The notes under the pieces are model-generated. The model saw only the letters and a list, made by a program, of their open reading frames with translations. It was not told the origin of the DNA and ran no database searches. A DNA stretch of 64,000 nt from Mesorhizobium helmanticense. Its GTDB lineage: Bacteria; Pseudomonadota; Alphaproteobacteria; Rhizobiales; Rhizobiaceae. The position numbers and the translations under genes are program-made. Numbering within the stretch: the stretch's first letter is position 1; each line of letters opens with the position of its first letter. Shown here one piece after another: positions 44,529 through 54,014 of the stretch. The DNA lies in NCBI RefSeq assembly GCF_003034915.1, contig NZ_PZJX01000052.1, positions 62,001-126,000 on the forward strand, read 5' to 3'.

Positions 44529-45779
44529 CTAGTTCCTGTACAGCAGCCCTTGCGGATCGATCTCCGGCTTGCGGCCGGCGACCATATCGGCCAGGAACTT
44601 TCCCGAACCGCAGGCCATGGTCCAGCCGACATGGCCATGGCCGGTGTCGAGATAGAGGTTCCTGTAGCGCGCCTGGCCGATGACCGGCACGGAGTTCGGC
44701 ATCATTGGCCGCAGGCCGGCCCAAAGCACGGCCTTCTTCTCGTCGAAGGCGCCTGGGAACAGATCATTGCCGGTCCTGAACATGGCGGCGAAATCGCTCG
44801 GTCTGTGCGTGCGGTCGAAGCCGGTGAACTCGGCGGTGGAGGCGAGCCTCAGACGATTACCGAGCCTGGAATAGGCGATCAACTGGTCCTCGTCGGCGCC
44901 GCCCATGGTCGGTCCCTTGCTTTCGTCGTCCAGCGGGATGGTCGCGGTGTAGCCCTTCACGGGATAGACTGGCAGGTCGATGCCGTAGCGGCGGCCGAGC
45001 AGGCCACTTTCCGGCCCCATCGAGATCACCACGGCATCGCAGGCGACAGGGCCAGCAGACGTCATCACCGCGCGCACGCGGTCGCCCTCGATGTCGAGAC
45101 CTTCGACCGTCGTGCCGTAGAGAAACTTCACGCCGAGTTTTTCGGCGGCATGAGCAGCAAGGTTCTGGGTGAACTGGCTGGAATCGCCAGTCTGGTCGAT
45201 CGGCGAATAGACGCCGCCGGCGATCTTGTCCCTGGCTCCGGCAAGGCCGGGTTCGAGCTCGACCAGCCGGTCGCGGCCGACGATCTCGATCGGCAGGCCA
45301 TGCTCGGCGAGATAGCGATAATTGTCGGTGCCGGTATCGAGGCTCTGCTGCGATCGGAAGAAATAAAGAATGCCCTTCTTGCGCTCGTCATAGTGGATAC
45401 CGGTATCCGCAGAGATGGCGTTGATGCAATCGCGGGAATAGAGCGCCAAGCGCAGCTTGACCTGACTGTTTGCGCGCAGCCGCGCCTGCGTGCACTGCCT
45501 GAGGAAGCGCAGGCTCCAGGCGAAAAAATAGGGATCGAAGCGCAGCCGCACCTTGATGCCGAGATCGTGGTTGTAGAGCGCGCGCAGGAAGGTCTTCAGC
45601 GCGGCGGGCGAAGCCCAGGCGGTGGCATCGCCCGGCGATACCAGCCCGGCATTCGACTGGCTGGTGCCGCCCGCCGCCGCCTGATGGCGCTCGATGACGG
45701 TGACGTCGTGGCCGTCGCTGGCCAGGTAATAGGCGGCCGCCGTGCCGACCACGCCGGCCCCCAGCACCAGGATCTTCAT
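44529..45779 (-). CDS. dadA: D-amino-acid dehydrogenase (FAD-dependent, DadA-type)
   Basis: 416 residues of the DAO family. FAD-binding KILVLGAGVVGTAAAYYLASDGHDVTVIER at the N-terminus, SNAGLVSPGDATAWASP after it and the C-terminal DTGHGHVGWTMACGSGKFLADMV. Start is the ATG at 45779 (GGGGGAT upstream). It oxidises D-amino acids, usually D-alanine, to keto acids and passes electrons to the respiratory chain. The next gene on the strand is a racemase fusion, the usual partner function that supplies the D-isomer. Confidence 0.88.
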   Translation of the reverse strand: MKILVLGAGVVGTAAAYYLASDGHDVTVIERHQAAAGGTSQSNAGLVSPGDATAWASPAALKTFLRALYNHDLGIKVRLRFDPYFFAWSLRFLRQCTQARLRANSQVKLRLALYSRDCINAISADTGIHYDERKKGILYFFRSQQSLDTGTDNYRYLAEHGLPIEIVGRDRLVELEPGLAGARDKIAGGVYSPIDQTGDSSQFTQNLAAHAAEKLGVKFLYGTTVEGLDIEGDRVRAVMTSAGPVACDAVVISMGPESGLLGRRYGIDLPVYPVKGYTATIPLDDESKGPTMGGADEDQLIAYSRLGNRLRLASTAEFTGFDRTHRPSDFAAMFRTGNDLFPGAFDEKKAVLWAGLRPMMPNSVPVIGQARYRNLYLDTGHGHVGWTMACGSGKFLADMVAGRKPEIDPQGLLYRN

Positions 45780-45891
45780 GCCATCCCCCAAGGCTCAACG
45801 ACGCGGTGCAGCGCCTCCACGCTCCGCCGCGAAGCCCATTCATAGCGCGTCCACGGCCAGCTTTCGAGCCCACGGCCGAAGAACCGGTGGA

Positions 45892-46887
45892 TCAGGCCCG
45901 CGCCGAATTCTTGCCGGTCAGGATGCGCTCCCAGGCCAGCGCATCGGCGACGATCAGGTCGAGATCGTCGCGCTGCGGCGTCCAGCCGAGTTCGCGGCGC
46001 GCCAGGTCCGAATTGGCGACCACCGCCGCGGCGTCGCCCGGGCGACGCTCGCCCATCCGCACATCGAAATCACGGCCAAAGACGCGCCGCACGCTGTCGA
46101 TGACTTCAAGCACCGAATAGCCGTGGCTGTAGCCGCAATTGGCGACGAGGCTGGTGCCGCCGGCGCGCAGCCGCTCGAGCGCCAGCCGATGTGCCGCCGC
46201 CAGGTCGCTGACATGGATATAGTCGCGCATGCAGGTGCCGTCCGGCGTCGGATAATCGGTGCCGAACACCTGCATGAAAGGGCGCTTGCCGAGCGCCGTC
46301 TCGCAGGCGACCTTGATCAGGTGCGTAGCGCCCGGCGTCGACTGGCCGGTGCGGCCCTTGGGATCGGCGCCTGCGACGTTGAAGTAGCGCAGTGCCGTAT
46401 AGCGCAGGCCGTAGGCGGTTGCCGCGTCGCGCAGCATCCATTCGCTCATCAGCTTGGACAAGCCGTAAGGTGATTCCGGCGCCAGGCGGCCATCCTCGCG
46501 CACGGGCTCCAGCCCGGCGCCGCCATAGACGGCGGCGGTCGAGGAAAAGATGAAATGGGGCACGCCTTCGCGCACCGCGGTCTCGATCAGCGTGCGCGTC
46601 TTGCAGGTGTTGTTCTCGTAATAGCCAAGCGGGTCGGCGACTGATTCGGGAACCACGATCGAGCCGGCAAAATGGATGATCGCGTCGACCTGGTTGTCGC
46701 GGATGATGGAGCCGACCAATTCCTTGTCGGCGACATCGCCGACGACCAGCTTCGCCTCGGGCGCCACCGCCCATTCGAAACCGGTCGAGAGCCGGTCGAG
46801 AACGACAACGCTTTCGCCCGCATCCAGAAGCTCCCAGACCATGTGGCTGCCGATATAGCCGGCACCGCCTGTCACCAAAACCGTCAT
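45892..46887 (-). CDS. galE: UDP-glucose 4-epimerase
   Basis: 331 residues. NAD motif TGGAGYIGSH (about 6-15), catalytic Tyr-x3-Lys in SPYGLSK and Ser in FSSTAAVYG, IPYFNVAGA-like stretch (ALRYFNVAGADP) and DGTCMRDYIHVSDLA. All are diagnostic of GalE. Start is the ATG at 46887 after GAGGATACGG. It supplies UDP-galactose for surface polysaccharides and galactose use. The 112 bases between it and the dadA start contain nothing recognisable. Confidence 0.94.
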   Translation of the reverse strand: MTVLVTGGAGYIGSHMVWELLDAGESVVVLDRLSTGFEWAVAPEAKLVVGDVADKELVGSIIRDNQVDAIIHFAGSIVVPESVADPLGYYENNTCKTRTLIETAVREGVPHFIFSSTAAVYGGAGLEPVREDGRLAPESPYGLSKLMSEWMLRDAATAYGLRYTALRYFNVAGADPKGRTGQSTPGATHLIKVACETALGKRPFMQVFGTDYPTPDGTCMRDYIHVSDLAAAHRLALERLRAGGTSLVANCGYSHGYSVLEVIDSVRRVFGRDFDVRMGERRPGDAAAVVANSDLARRELGWTPQRDDLDLIVADALAWERILTGKNSARA

Positions 46888-47026
46888 CCGTATCCTCACA
46901 CCATCTGATTTATCGGAAACTGTCTCAACAAGCGCCTTACTGGAAAGCCTGCGGCATGGCCATTAAAACCCTGCATGTTAAGTCGGTAACAGTTGCTCCG
47001 GCCCGCGGCATGATACCGAAACAAAG

Positions 47027-47040
47027 TTGATCCACATCAA
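47027..47040. promoter_or_regulatory. FNR/FixK-type box upstream of hemA
   Basis: TTGATCCACATCAA is an exact match to the TTGAT-N4-ATCAA consensus of FNR/FixK/FnrN regulators. It lies 125 bases before the hemA start in the region between divergent galE and hemA. Oxygen-dependent control of hemA is known in several rhizobia. Its centre-to-transcription-start distance is unknown, so activation versus repression is not decided. Confidence 0.8.
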
Positions 47041-47164
47041 GGGAATAGGCCACGATCCATGGTCGTTAGGAACAGGCTTGGGGCGTGGCATTTTGACCAA
47101 AAAGGTCCGGTGGACGCCGAATGAGGCAGTGACTATGATCCCGCGCAAAAATTGGGAAGCCGAC

Positions 47165-48442
47165 ATGAACTACCAGCGGTTCTTCGAGGAAGCGATCGAC
47201 CAGCTCCATGCGGAGCGGCGCTATCGCGTCTTCGCCGACCTCGAGCGCATCGTGGGGAAATTCCCGCGCGCTATCTGGCGCGCCAACGGCCGCGCCCAGG
47301 AAATCACCGTCTGGTGCTCCAACGACTATCTCGGCATGGGCCAGCATCCCGATGTCATCGCCGCGTTCCAGAACGCGGCCGGCAAGATGGGTTCGGGCGC
47401 CGGCGGCACCCGCAACATTTCCGGCACCAGCAACCCGCTGGTCGCGCTCGAACTGGAACTTGCCGACCTGCACGACAAGGAAGCCGCATTGGTGTTCACC
47501 TCCGGCTTCGTCTCCAACGAAGCGTCGATCTCGACCATCGCAAAGCTCCTGCCCAATTGCCTGGTGCTTTCGGACGAGCTGAACCACGCCTCGATGATCG
47601 AGGGTGTGCGGCGCTCGGGCGCGGAGAAGAAGATCTTCCGCCACAACGATGTCGCGCATCTCGAAAGCCTGCTGCAGGCCGCTGGCCGCGAACGGGCCAA
47701 GCTGATCGTCTTCGAAAGCGTCTATTCGATGGATGGCGATATCGCGCCGATCGAGCAGATCGTCGATCTCGCCGAGCGCTACAATGCCATGACGTATATC
47801 GACGAGGTCCATGCCGTCGGCATGTACGGCCCGCGCGGCGGCGGCATCACCGAGCGCGAAGGCCTGGCCGACCGCATCGACATCATCGAAGGGACACTGG
47901 CCAAGGCGTTCGGCACGCTCGGCGGCTATATCACCGGCCCAAGTGCTGTGATCGATGCCGTGCGCTCCTATGCGCCGGGTTTCATCTTTACCACGGCGCT
48001 GCCGCCGGCAGTCGCCGCCGCCGCCACCACCTCGATCCGGCACCTGAAGCGCTCGCAGGCCGAGCGTGACGCGCAGCAGCGCCAGGCGTCCCGGACCAAG
48101 GAGATTCTTGCCGCCGCAGGCCTGCCTGTGATGGAATCACCCACCCACATCGTGCCTGTGCTGGTCGGCGATCCCGAACTCTGCAAGATGGCCAGCGACC
48201 GCCTGCTTGGTGTGCACGGCATCTACATCCAGCCGATCAACTACCCGACCGTGCCGCGCGGCACCGAGCGGCTGCGCATCACACCGACGCCGTTCCATTC
48301 CGACGCGCTGATAGCCGAATTGCAGGACGCCCTGGTCGAGACCTGGGACGCGCTCGGCATTCCCTATGCTTCGGCCGGCCGGCCGGCCGTTGCCAAGAGC
48401 GACCGCATCATCCCCTTGCTGGTGCCCAAGTCAGGCGGGTGA
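47165..48442 (+). CDS. hemA: 5-Aminolevulinate synthase
   Basis: 425 residues from MNYQRFFEEAIDQLHAERRYR, the usual alphaproteobacterial N-terminus; in-frame upstream ATGs exist but add non-conserved sequence. PLP fold-type I with the cofactor lysine in EGTLAKAFGTLGGY, plus TWCSNDYLGMGQHP-like VWCSNDYLGMG and GSGAGGTRNISGT. It condenses glycine and succinyl-CoA, the first step of haem synthesis by the C4 pathway. The FNR/FixK box upstream suggests induction when oxygen is low. Confidence 0.96.
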   Translation: MNYQRFFEEAIDQLHAERRYRVFADLERIVGKFPRAIWRANGRAQEITVWCSNDYLGMGQHPDVIAAFQNAAGKMGSGAGGTRNISGTSNPLVALELELADLHDKEAALVFTSGFVSNEASISTIAKLLPNCLVLSDELNHASMIEGVRRSGAEKKIFRHNDVAHLESLLQAAGRERAKLIVFESVYSMDGDIAPIEQIVDLAERYNAMTYIDEVHAVGMYGPRGGGITEREGLADRIDIIEGTLAKAFGTLGGYITGPSAVIDAVRSYAPGFIFTTALPPAVAAAATTSIRHLKRSQAERDAQQRQASRTKEILAAAGLPVMESPTHIVPVLVGDPELCKMASDRLLGVHGIYIQPINYPTVPRGTERLRITPTPFHSDALIAELQDALVETWDALGIPYASAGRPAVAKSDRIIPLLVPKSGG

Positions 48443-48477
48443 GGCCCGCCAGAAACCCTGCCCGGACTTCAGACAGC

Positions 48478-49644
48478 TCAGACAGTCTTCATCCACCTTG
48501 CCAATCGGTGCGCCGCCTCCTCGAGCTGATCGAGGCGGCGGTGGAAGCACAGCCTAAGGAAGGCTTCGCCACCGGGGCCGAAGGCGGTGCCGGGCGCCAG
48601 GCCGACATTGGCCTTGTCGACGATGTCGAAGGCGGCAGTGCGTGAATCCGTGATGCCGTCGACAGTGAAGAACAGGTAGAACGCGCCCTGCGGCACGGTG
48701 AACCGGGCCTTGCCGGTTGCACCAAGGATGTCGCAGACCAGATCGCGCGCTGCCCGCGCCCGCTCCACCTGTTCGGCAATGAAGGCGTCGCCCTCGTCGA
48801 GCGCAGCGATCGCGCCGCGCTGCATGAACTGGGCAACGCCCGAGGTCGAATACTGGATCAGGTTCTCGAACACCTGCTGCAGCGCGGGATGCGTCTTGAT
48901 CCAGCCGACGCGCCAGCCGGTCATCGCCCAGTTCTTGGAGAAGCTGTTAACGAACAGGATGCGGTCCTCCCCCGTGGCGATGTCGAGGAAGGACGGGGCG
49001 CGACCATGACCATAGTGGAACAGCGAATAGATCTCGTCCGCGATGATCCAAAGGTTCCTGGCGCGGGCGAGATCGAGGATCGCCCGCAAGGTCTCACGAT
49101 CGGCTGTCCAGCCGGTTGGGTTCGACGGCGTGTTGATGAACAGCGCCTTTGTGCGCGGCGTGATCGCGGCGGCGATTTTCTCGACGTCGCAGGACCAGCC
49201 ATTGCCGGAATGATCGAGCGTAACCGCAACGGGAACGGCGCCCGATATTGCCGCGGCAGCCTCGAAATTCGGCCAGGCCGGCGACAGATAGACAATTTCG
49301 TCGCCGGCGCCGGCGAGCGCGTCGAGCGCCAGCTGGATAGCATGCATGCCGGACCCCGTGACGATGAATTCTTCTTCGGAGAAAGTCTTGCCGAAATGCC
49401 TGGCATAGTAGCGGGCAAGCGCCTGCCTGAGGTCAGGGATGCCCTTTTGCCAGGTGTAGAATGTCTCGCCTCCGGCCAGCGCCCTTGACGCGGCATCGGT
49501 AATGAATGCGGGCGTCGGCAGATCACCCTCACCGGCCCAGAGCGGGATCATCCCCTCGCGCAGGCGGCCGTAGTTGATGACGGCGACGATGCCGCTTTCG
49601 GGCGCGGCGCGAGCTTCCGCGCGCAGGGTCTCGATCAAGGTCAT
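48478..49644 (-). CDS. PLP-dependent aminotransferase, class I/II
   Basis: 388 residues, fold type I. Segments typical of the aspartate-aminotransferase-like family are GSGMHAIQLALDALAGAGDEIV, NTPSNPTGW, IIADEIYSLFHY and the cofactor lysine in NSFSKNWAMTGWRVGW. Amino-acid specificity is not evident. It converges with hemA (35 bases apart) and is preceded upstream by a RIME-like repeat. Confidence 0.9.
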   Translation of the reverse strand: MTLIETLRAEARAAPESGIVAVINYGRLREGMIPLWAGEGDLPTPAFITDAASRALAGGETFYTWQKGIPDLRQALARYYARHFGKTFSEEEFIVTGSGMHAIQLALDALAGAGDEIVYLSPAWPNFEAAAAISGAVPVAVTLDHSGNGWSCDVEKIAAAITPRTKALFINTPSNPTGWTADRETLRAILDLARARNLWIIADEIYSLFHYGHGRAPSFLDIATGEDRILFVNSFSKNWAMTGWRVGWIKTHPALQQVFENLIQYSTSGVAQFMQRGAIAALDEGDAFIAEQVERARAARDLVCDILGATGKARFTVPQGAFYLFFTVDGITDSRTAAFDIVDKANVGLAPGTAFGPGGEAFLRLCFHRRLDQLEEAAHRLARWMKTV

Positions 49645-49677
49645 GGATGGATCCGGTTTCGCTTCTGGACTGCTAGC

Positions 49678-49779
49678 GCATCGGCCCGAAAATCGGAACC
49701 GAATTTTCGGAAAGCACGATGCCTAGATTCAAGTGTTAGAGCGTACTTCGTGCGTCCAAGTGGACGCACGTCGCTCTAA
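49678..49779. repeat. RIME-like two-hairpin intergenic repeat, copy 4
   Basis: Module B-like hairpin (49678-49722): GCATCG pairs with CGATGC around CCGAAAATCGG and CCGAATTTTCGG. Module A-like hairpin (49736-49779): TTAGAGCG pairs with CGCTCTAA with an inner GTGCGTCC/GGACGCAC stem. Same two-module plan as copies 1 and 3, in reversed order. It lies in the 209-base gap between the aminotransferase start and the mscL end. Confidence 0.7.
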
Positions 49780-49853
49780 TGTGTTTTGCAACAGCCGAAA
49801 CAGAAACCCCGGCCGCGGGCGGTCAGGGTTTTGGTCCAGAAATCCGCCCGGCG

Positions 49854-50273
49854 CTATTTCCTGGCGAGCAGATCGCGAATTTCGGTGAGCAGGGCGACAT
49901 CGGCCGGCGGCGCGGCCGGGGTAGCTGGTTTTTCCTTCTCCAGCCGCCTGCGCAGATTGTTCACCGCCTTGACCATCAGGAAGATGATGAAGGCGAGGAT
50001 GACGAAGTTCAGCACCACGGTGATGAAGCTGCCATAGGCGAAGACGGCGCCCTGTTTCTTGGCATCAGCCAGCGACGTTGCGTTGACAGCAGAGGAGAGG
50101 CCGAAGAAATAGTTGTTGAAGTCCAGACCGCCCAAAATGGCGCCGAGGATCGGCATGATGATGTCGTTGACCAGCGAATCGACGATCTTGCCGAAAGCAG
50201 CGCCGATGATGACGCCGACGGCCAGGTCCATCACATTGCCCCGGGAAATGAATTCCTGGAATTCCTTCAGCAT
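49854..50273 (-). CDS. mscL: Large-conductance mechanosensitive channel
   Basis: 139 residues from the ATG at 50273 (AAGGAGGG upstream). N-terminal amphipathic helix MLKEFQEFISRGNVMDLAVGVIIGAAFGKIV, a second transmembrane helix (FITVVLNFVILAFIIFLMVKAVN) and a charged C-terminal bundle. It protects cells against hypo-osmotic shock. Normal family length. Confidence 0.95.
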   Translation of the reverse strand: MLKEFQEFISRGNVMDLAVGVIIGAAFGKIVDSLVNDIIMPILGAILGGLDFNNYFFGLSSAVNATSLADAKKQGAVFAYGSFITVVLNFVILAFIIFLMVKAVNNLRRRLEKEKPATPAAPPADVALLTEIRDLLARK

Positions 50274-50514
50274 TCGACCCTCCTTGCCATGACCGGCCGA
50301 ACTGCCGCCTTCACCCGATCCGTCCGGCGCCGACCTGCGGGCACCATAACAAAAACCTGCGGTTGCAACATAGGCAAAAGACCGGTTTCCACCGGCCAGG
50401 TTGTGCCCGAAGCCGCAGATATCATGCACCGAAAGCGGTGATGGACTTGCCCCTCAAGCTGTGATTGCCTCTCGATAGGCCGGAGGAAAACCGGCGAGGG
50501 AGGATTTCTGGGCC

Positions 50515-53500
50515 GTGCAGGGCTGGTTCATCGTCATCATCGCGATCGCCTATGTGACGTTGCTCTTCGCCATCGCCAGCGTTGGCGACCGGCGCTCGAC
50601 GATGTCCAGGCCCGACCGGGCCCGGCCCTTCATCTATGCGCTCAGCCTGGCGATCTACTGCACATCCTGGACGTTTTTCGGCTCGGTCGGCCTTTCCTCC
50701 GAACGCGGCCTCGAATTCCTCGGCATCTATACCGGTCCGGTGCTGGTCTTCGTGTTCGGCTTTCCGCTGCTGCGACGCATCGTCAGGCTGGCCAAGACCG
50801 AGAAGATCACCTCGATCGCCGATTTCCTCGGCGCCCGCTACGGCAAGAGCTTTGCGGTCGCCGCGATCGCCACGCTGATCGCAACGATCGGCGCGGTGCC
50901 TTACATCGCGCTGCAACTGAAGGCGATTTCCGGCTCGGTCAGCCTGATGGTCGAGCACTATACCGGCTCGCCGCCCTCGTTCGATCCCTTCGTCAGCGAC
51001 ATCTCGCTGGTCGTCGCCATGCTCCTGGCGCTGTTTGCGGTGCTTTTCGGCACACGCCACGCCGACGCCACCGAGCATCAGGACGGGCTGGTGCTGGCGG
51101 TTGCGGTCGAAACGGTGGTCAAGCTTGCCGCCTTCCTGGCGATCGGCCTGATGGTGACCTTCCTGATCTTTGGCGGCCCGGGCGACATGATCGACAAGCT
51201 CGCGCAGAATGAGCAGGTGCGCCAAGCGATGAACTACAACACCTCGCTCGCCACCTGGCTGGTACTGACCGGCCTCAGCGGCTTCGCCATCATCATGCTG
51301 CCGCGTCAGTTCTATGTCACCATCGTCGAGAACCGCAGCGAGGCCGAGCTGCGCACCGCGACATGGGTGTTTCCGCTCTATCTGGTGGCGATCAACCTGT
51401 TCGTGCTGCCGATCGCGCTGGCCGGCCTGTCGCTGGTCGGCACGAGGACCAGCAGCGATCTCTACGTCTTGTCGCTGCCATTGCTCAACGGCCACGATGT
51501 GCTGGCCATGGCAGCCTTCATCGGCGGCCTGTCGGCGGCGACCGCGATGGTGATCGTCGAAAGCGTGGCGCTGTCGATCATGATCTCCAACGACCTCATC
51601 ATCCCGCTGTTCGTGCGCCGCCTGCTCAAGACCACGACCTCGCAAAACGAGGACTGGTCGACGCTCATCCTCAATGTGCGGCGCGGCGCGATCTTCATCA
51701 TGCTGTTCATCGCCTTCCTCTATTACCGCGAGAGCACCAACAGCGCGCGGCTCTCCTCCATCGGCCTGATGTCGTTTGCGGCCATTGCGCAGTTCGCGCC
51801 GGCGCTGATCGGCGGGCTGGTCTGGCGCGGCGCCAATGGCAGGGGGGCTGCACTCGGCATGGTCGCCGGCATCCTCGTCTGGTTCTATACGCTGCTGCTG
51901 CCGTCGCTCGCCGCACCCGATACCGGCATTGTCGTCCATGGCCTGCTCGGTTTCGAAGCGTTGCGGCCGCAGGCGCTGTTCGGCACCGTCGCCGAGCCGC
52001 TGAACCACGGCGTCTTGTGGAGCCTGTCGATCAACACGCTGTTTTTCGTGCTCGGCTCGCTGTCGCGCGCGTCGGTGCCGCTGGAACGCATCCAGGCGGC
52101 GATCTTCGTGCCGCGCGATGCCGGTCCGATGCCCAGCCTGCGCCGCTTCCGCACCACCGTCACCGTCAACGATCTCAGGGACACCATCGCGCGCTACCTC
52201 GGCGTCGAACGCACCGAACGCTCCTTCCAGTCGTTCGAAAAGAGCAGTGGGACCTCGCTGCACGGCAACGAGCAGGCGAGCATGGACGTCATCCGCTTCT
52301 CGGAGCAGCTTTTGGCGAGTGCGGTCGGCTCGTCGTCGGCGCGGTTGATCCTGTCGCTGCTTTTGCGCCGCAACGATCGCGAATCCAAGGATGCCTTCCG
52401 CCTGCTCGACGACGCCACCGAAGCGCTGCAGCACAATCGCGACCTGTTGCAGATCGCGCTCGACCAGATGGAGCAGGGCATCACCGTCTTCGACCGGGAT
52501 TTCCGGCTGATCTGCTGGAACCGCCAGTACCGGGCGCTGTTCGACCTGCCCGACGAGATGGGCCAGGTCGGGGTCTCGCTCGACCGCATATTGCACCACC
52601 TCGCCCAACGGGGCGACATCCCTGCGGACCAGCGGGTGGCGATGCTCAACCGGCTGACCAGTTTCGTCAGCCCGTGGCAGATGGAGCTGAAGACCAGCGG
52701 ACGCATCCTCGAATTGCGTTCCAATCCGATGCCCGACGGCGGCATCGTCGCCACCTATGCCGACATCTCCGGACGCGTCGAGCAGGATCTGGCGCTCAAA
52801 CGCGCCAATGAATCGCTCGAACAGCGTGTCAAGGACCGCACCGCCGAACTGACCCGCGTCAACGAGGAGCTGGCGCAGGCGCAGATGCTGGCCGAAGAGG
52901 CCAATCTCGGCAAGACGCGCTTTCTTGCCGCCGCCGGCCACGACATCCTGCAGCCCCTGAACGCCGCCCGGCTCTATTGCTCTTCGCTGATCGAAAAGGC
53001 CGGCAAAGGCGCGGCCGGCAAGGCCGCGATGAACATCGAATCCTCGCTGGAATCGGTCGAGACCATCCTCGGCGCCGTGCTCGACATTTCCCGCCTCGAC
53101 GCCGGTGCGATGAAGCCGGACGATACCGCCTTCAGCCTCGACGGAATGTTGCGCCAGATCGGCAACGACTTTCGGCCGCTGGCGGCGGAGAAAAAGCTCG
53201 GCCTGACGATCATGCCGTCGTCGCTCGGCGTGATGACGGACCGCAATCTGTTGCGCCGCCTGATCCAGAACCTGGTGTCAAACGCCATCAAATATACGCG
53301 CCATGGCCGCATACTGGTCGGTGTCAGGCGGCGCGGCGAATTGGCCGAGATCCAGGTGATCGATACCGGCATCGGCATCGCCGGCGACAAATTGAACACG
53401 GTCTTCCATGAATTCACCCGGCTCGACGAAGGCATGCGCGAGGCCGAAGGCCTGGGTCTCGGCCTCTCGATCGTCGACCGCATCGCCCGCGTTCTGCGCC

Positions 53501-54003
53501 TTGAAATCCGGATCTTCTCCAATCCGGGCAAGGGCACGCGCTTTTCCGTCATCCTGCCGGTCGCGGAGGTCGAGGCGCCGCGCCCAGCCGTCGAGGCCAA
53601 GGCGCCAGTCCGGGCCGCGGCTTCCCTTGCCGGGCTCCATGTGTTCTGCATCGACAATGACGCCCGCATTCTCGATGGCATGCGGCTGCTGCTCGAAGGC
53701 TGGGGCTGCGACGTCGACCTTTTTTCCGGCTCGGAGGATTTCGAGGGATCGGGGCTGCGACGGCCCGACATCGTGCTTGCCGACTACCATCTCGACGGCG
53801 GGACCGGCCTCGATGTGGTCGCAAGATTGCGCGCGATCCATGGCGCGGACATGCCCGCTGTGCTGGTCACCGCCGACCGCTCCAGCGAGGTTCGCGCCGC
53901 CGCCGCCAGGCTGGACGTGCCGGTGGTCAACAAGCCGCTGAAACCGGCGGTGCTGCGTTCGATGATGGCCAGGGTCAGGCCGCTGGCGCCAGCGGCGGAG
54001 TAA
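50515..54003 (+). CDS. Hybrid sensor histidine kinase with SLC5 (sodium/solute symporter-like) membrane domain, CrbS/MxtR-like
   Basis: 1162 residues from a GTG (GGGAGG upstream). Residues 1 to about 550 form about 13 membrane spans resembling the SSS transporter family (TSWTFFGSVGLSSERGLEF, KITSIADFLGARYGKS). About 640-760 is a PAS region (LDQMEQGITVFDRDFRLICWN). A coiled stretch leads to the HisKA domain with phospho-acceptor His809 (AAGHDILQPLN), then the ATPase domain (NLVSNAIKYT, DTGIGIA, GLGLGLSI). The C-terminal receiver has Asp1090 (VLADYHLD) and a conserved Lys in VNKPLKP. The architecture matches CrbS, which controls acetate and carbon use in gammaproteobacteria. The gene at 54015-54695 is the likely partner. 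Confidence 0.9.
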   Translation: MQGWFIVIIAIAYVTLLFAIASVGDRRSTMSRPDRARPFIYALSLAIYCTSWTFFGSVGLSSERGLEFLGIYTGPVLVFVFGFPLLRRIVRLAKTEKITSIADFLGARYGKSFAVAAIATLIATIGAVPYIALQLKAISGSVSLMVEHYTGSPPSFDPFVSDISLVVAMLLALFAVLFGTRHADATEHQDGLVLAVAVETVVKLAAFLAIGLMVTFLIFGGPGDMIDKLAQNEQVRQAMNYNTSLATWLVLTGLSGFAIIMLPRQFYVTIVENRSEAELRTATWVFPLYLVAINLFVLPIALAGLSLVGTRTSSDLYVLSLPLLNGHDVLAMAAFIGGLSAATAMVIVESVALSIMISNDLIIPLFVRRLLKTTTSQNEDWSTLILNVRRGAIFIMLFIAFLYYRESTNSARLSSIGLMSFAAIAQFAPALIGGLVWRGANGRGAALGMVAGILVWFYTLLLPSLAAPDTGIVVHGLLGFEALRPQALFGTVAEPLNHGVLWSLSINTLFFVLGSLSRASVPLERIQAAIFVPRDAGPMPSLRRFRTTVTVNDLRDTIARYLGVERTERSFQSFEKSSGTSLHGNEQASMDVIRFSEQLLASAVGSSSARLILSLLLRRNDRESKDAFRLLDDATEALQHNRDLLQIALDQMEQGITVFDRDFRLICWNRQYRALFDLPDEMGQVGVSLDRILHHLAQRGDIPADQRVAMLNRLTSFVSPWQMELKTSGRILELRSNPMPDGGIVATYADISGRVEQDLALKRANESLEQRVKDRTAELTRVNEELAQAQMLAEEANLGKTRFLAAAGHDILQPLNAARLYCSSLIEKAGKGAAGKAAMNIESSLESVETILGAVLDISRLDAGAMKPDDTAFSLDGMLRQIGNDFRPLAAEKKLGLTIMPSSLGVMTDRNLLRRLIQNLVSNAIKYTRHGRILVGVRRRGELAEIQVIDTGIGIAGDKLNTVFHEFTRLDEGMREAEGLGLGLSIVDRIARVLRLEIRIFSNPGKGTRFSVILPVAEVEAPRPAVEAKAPVRAAASLAGLHVFCIDNDARILDGMRLLLEGWGCDVDLFSGSEDFEGSGLRRPDIVLADYHLDGGTGLDVVARLRAIHGADMPAVLVTADRSSEVRAAAARLDVPVVNKPLKPAVLRSMMARVRPLAPAAE

Positions 54004-54014
54004 GAGTTAGCCGG

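Noticed and set aside
43233..45845. 870-codon open frame on the plus strand
   Set aside because: It is antisense to the racemase fusion and dadA genes, has low-complexity Arg/His/Ala content and no domain. Long antisense frames are expected in GC-rich DNA.
50422..52941. 839-codon open frame on the minus strand
   Set aside because: Antisense shadow of the hybrid kinase gene; composition (runs of Arg, Gln, Asp, His) is typical of a reverse-strand frame and lacks hydrophobic core patterns.
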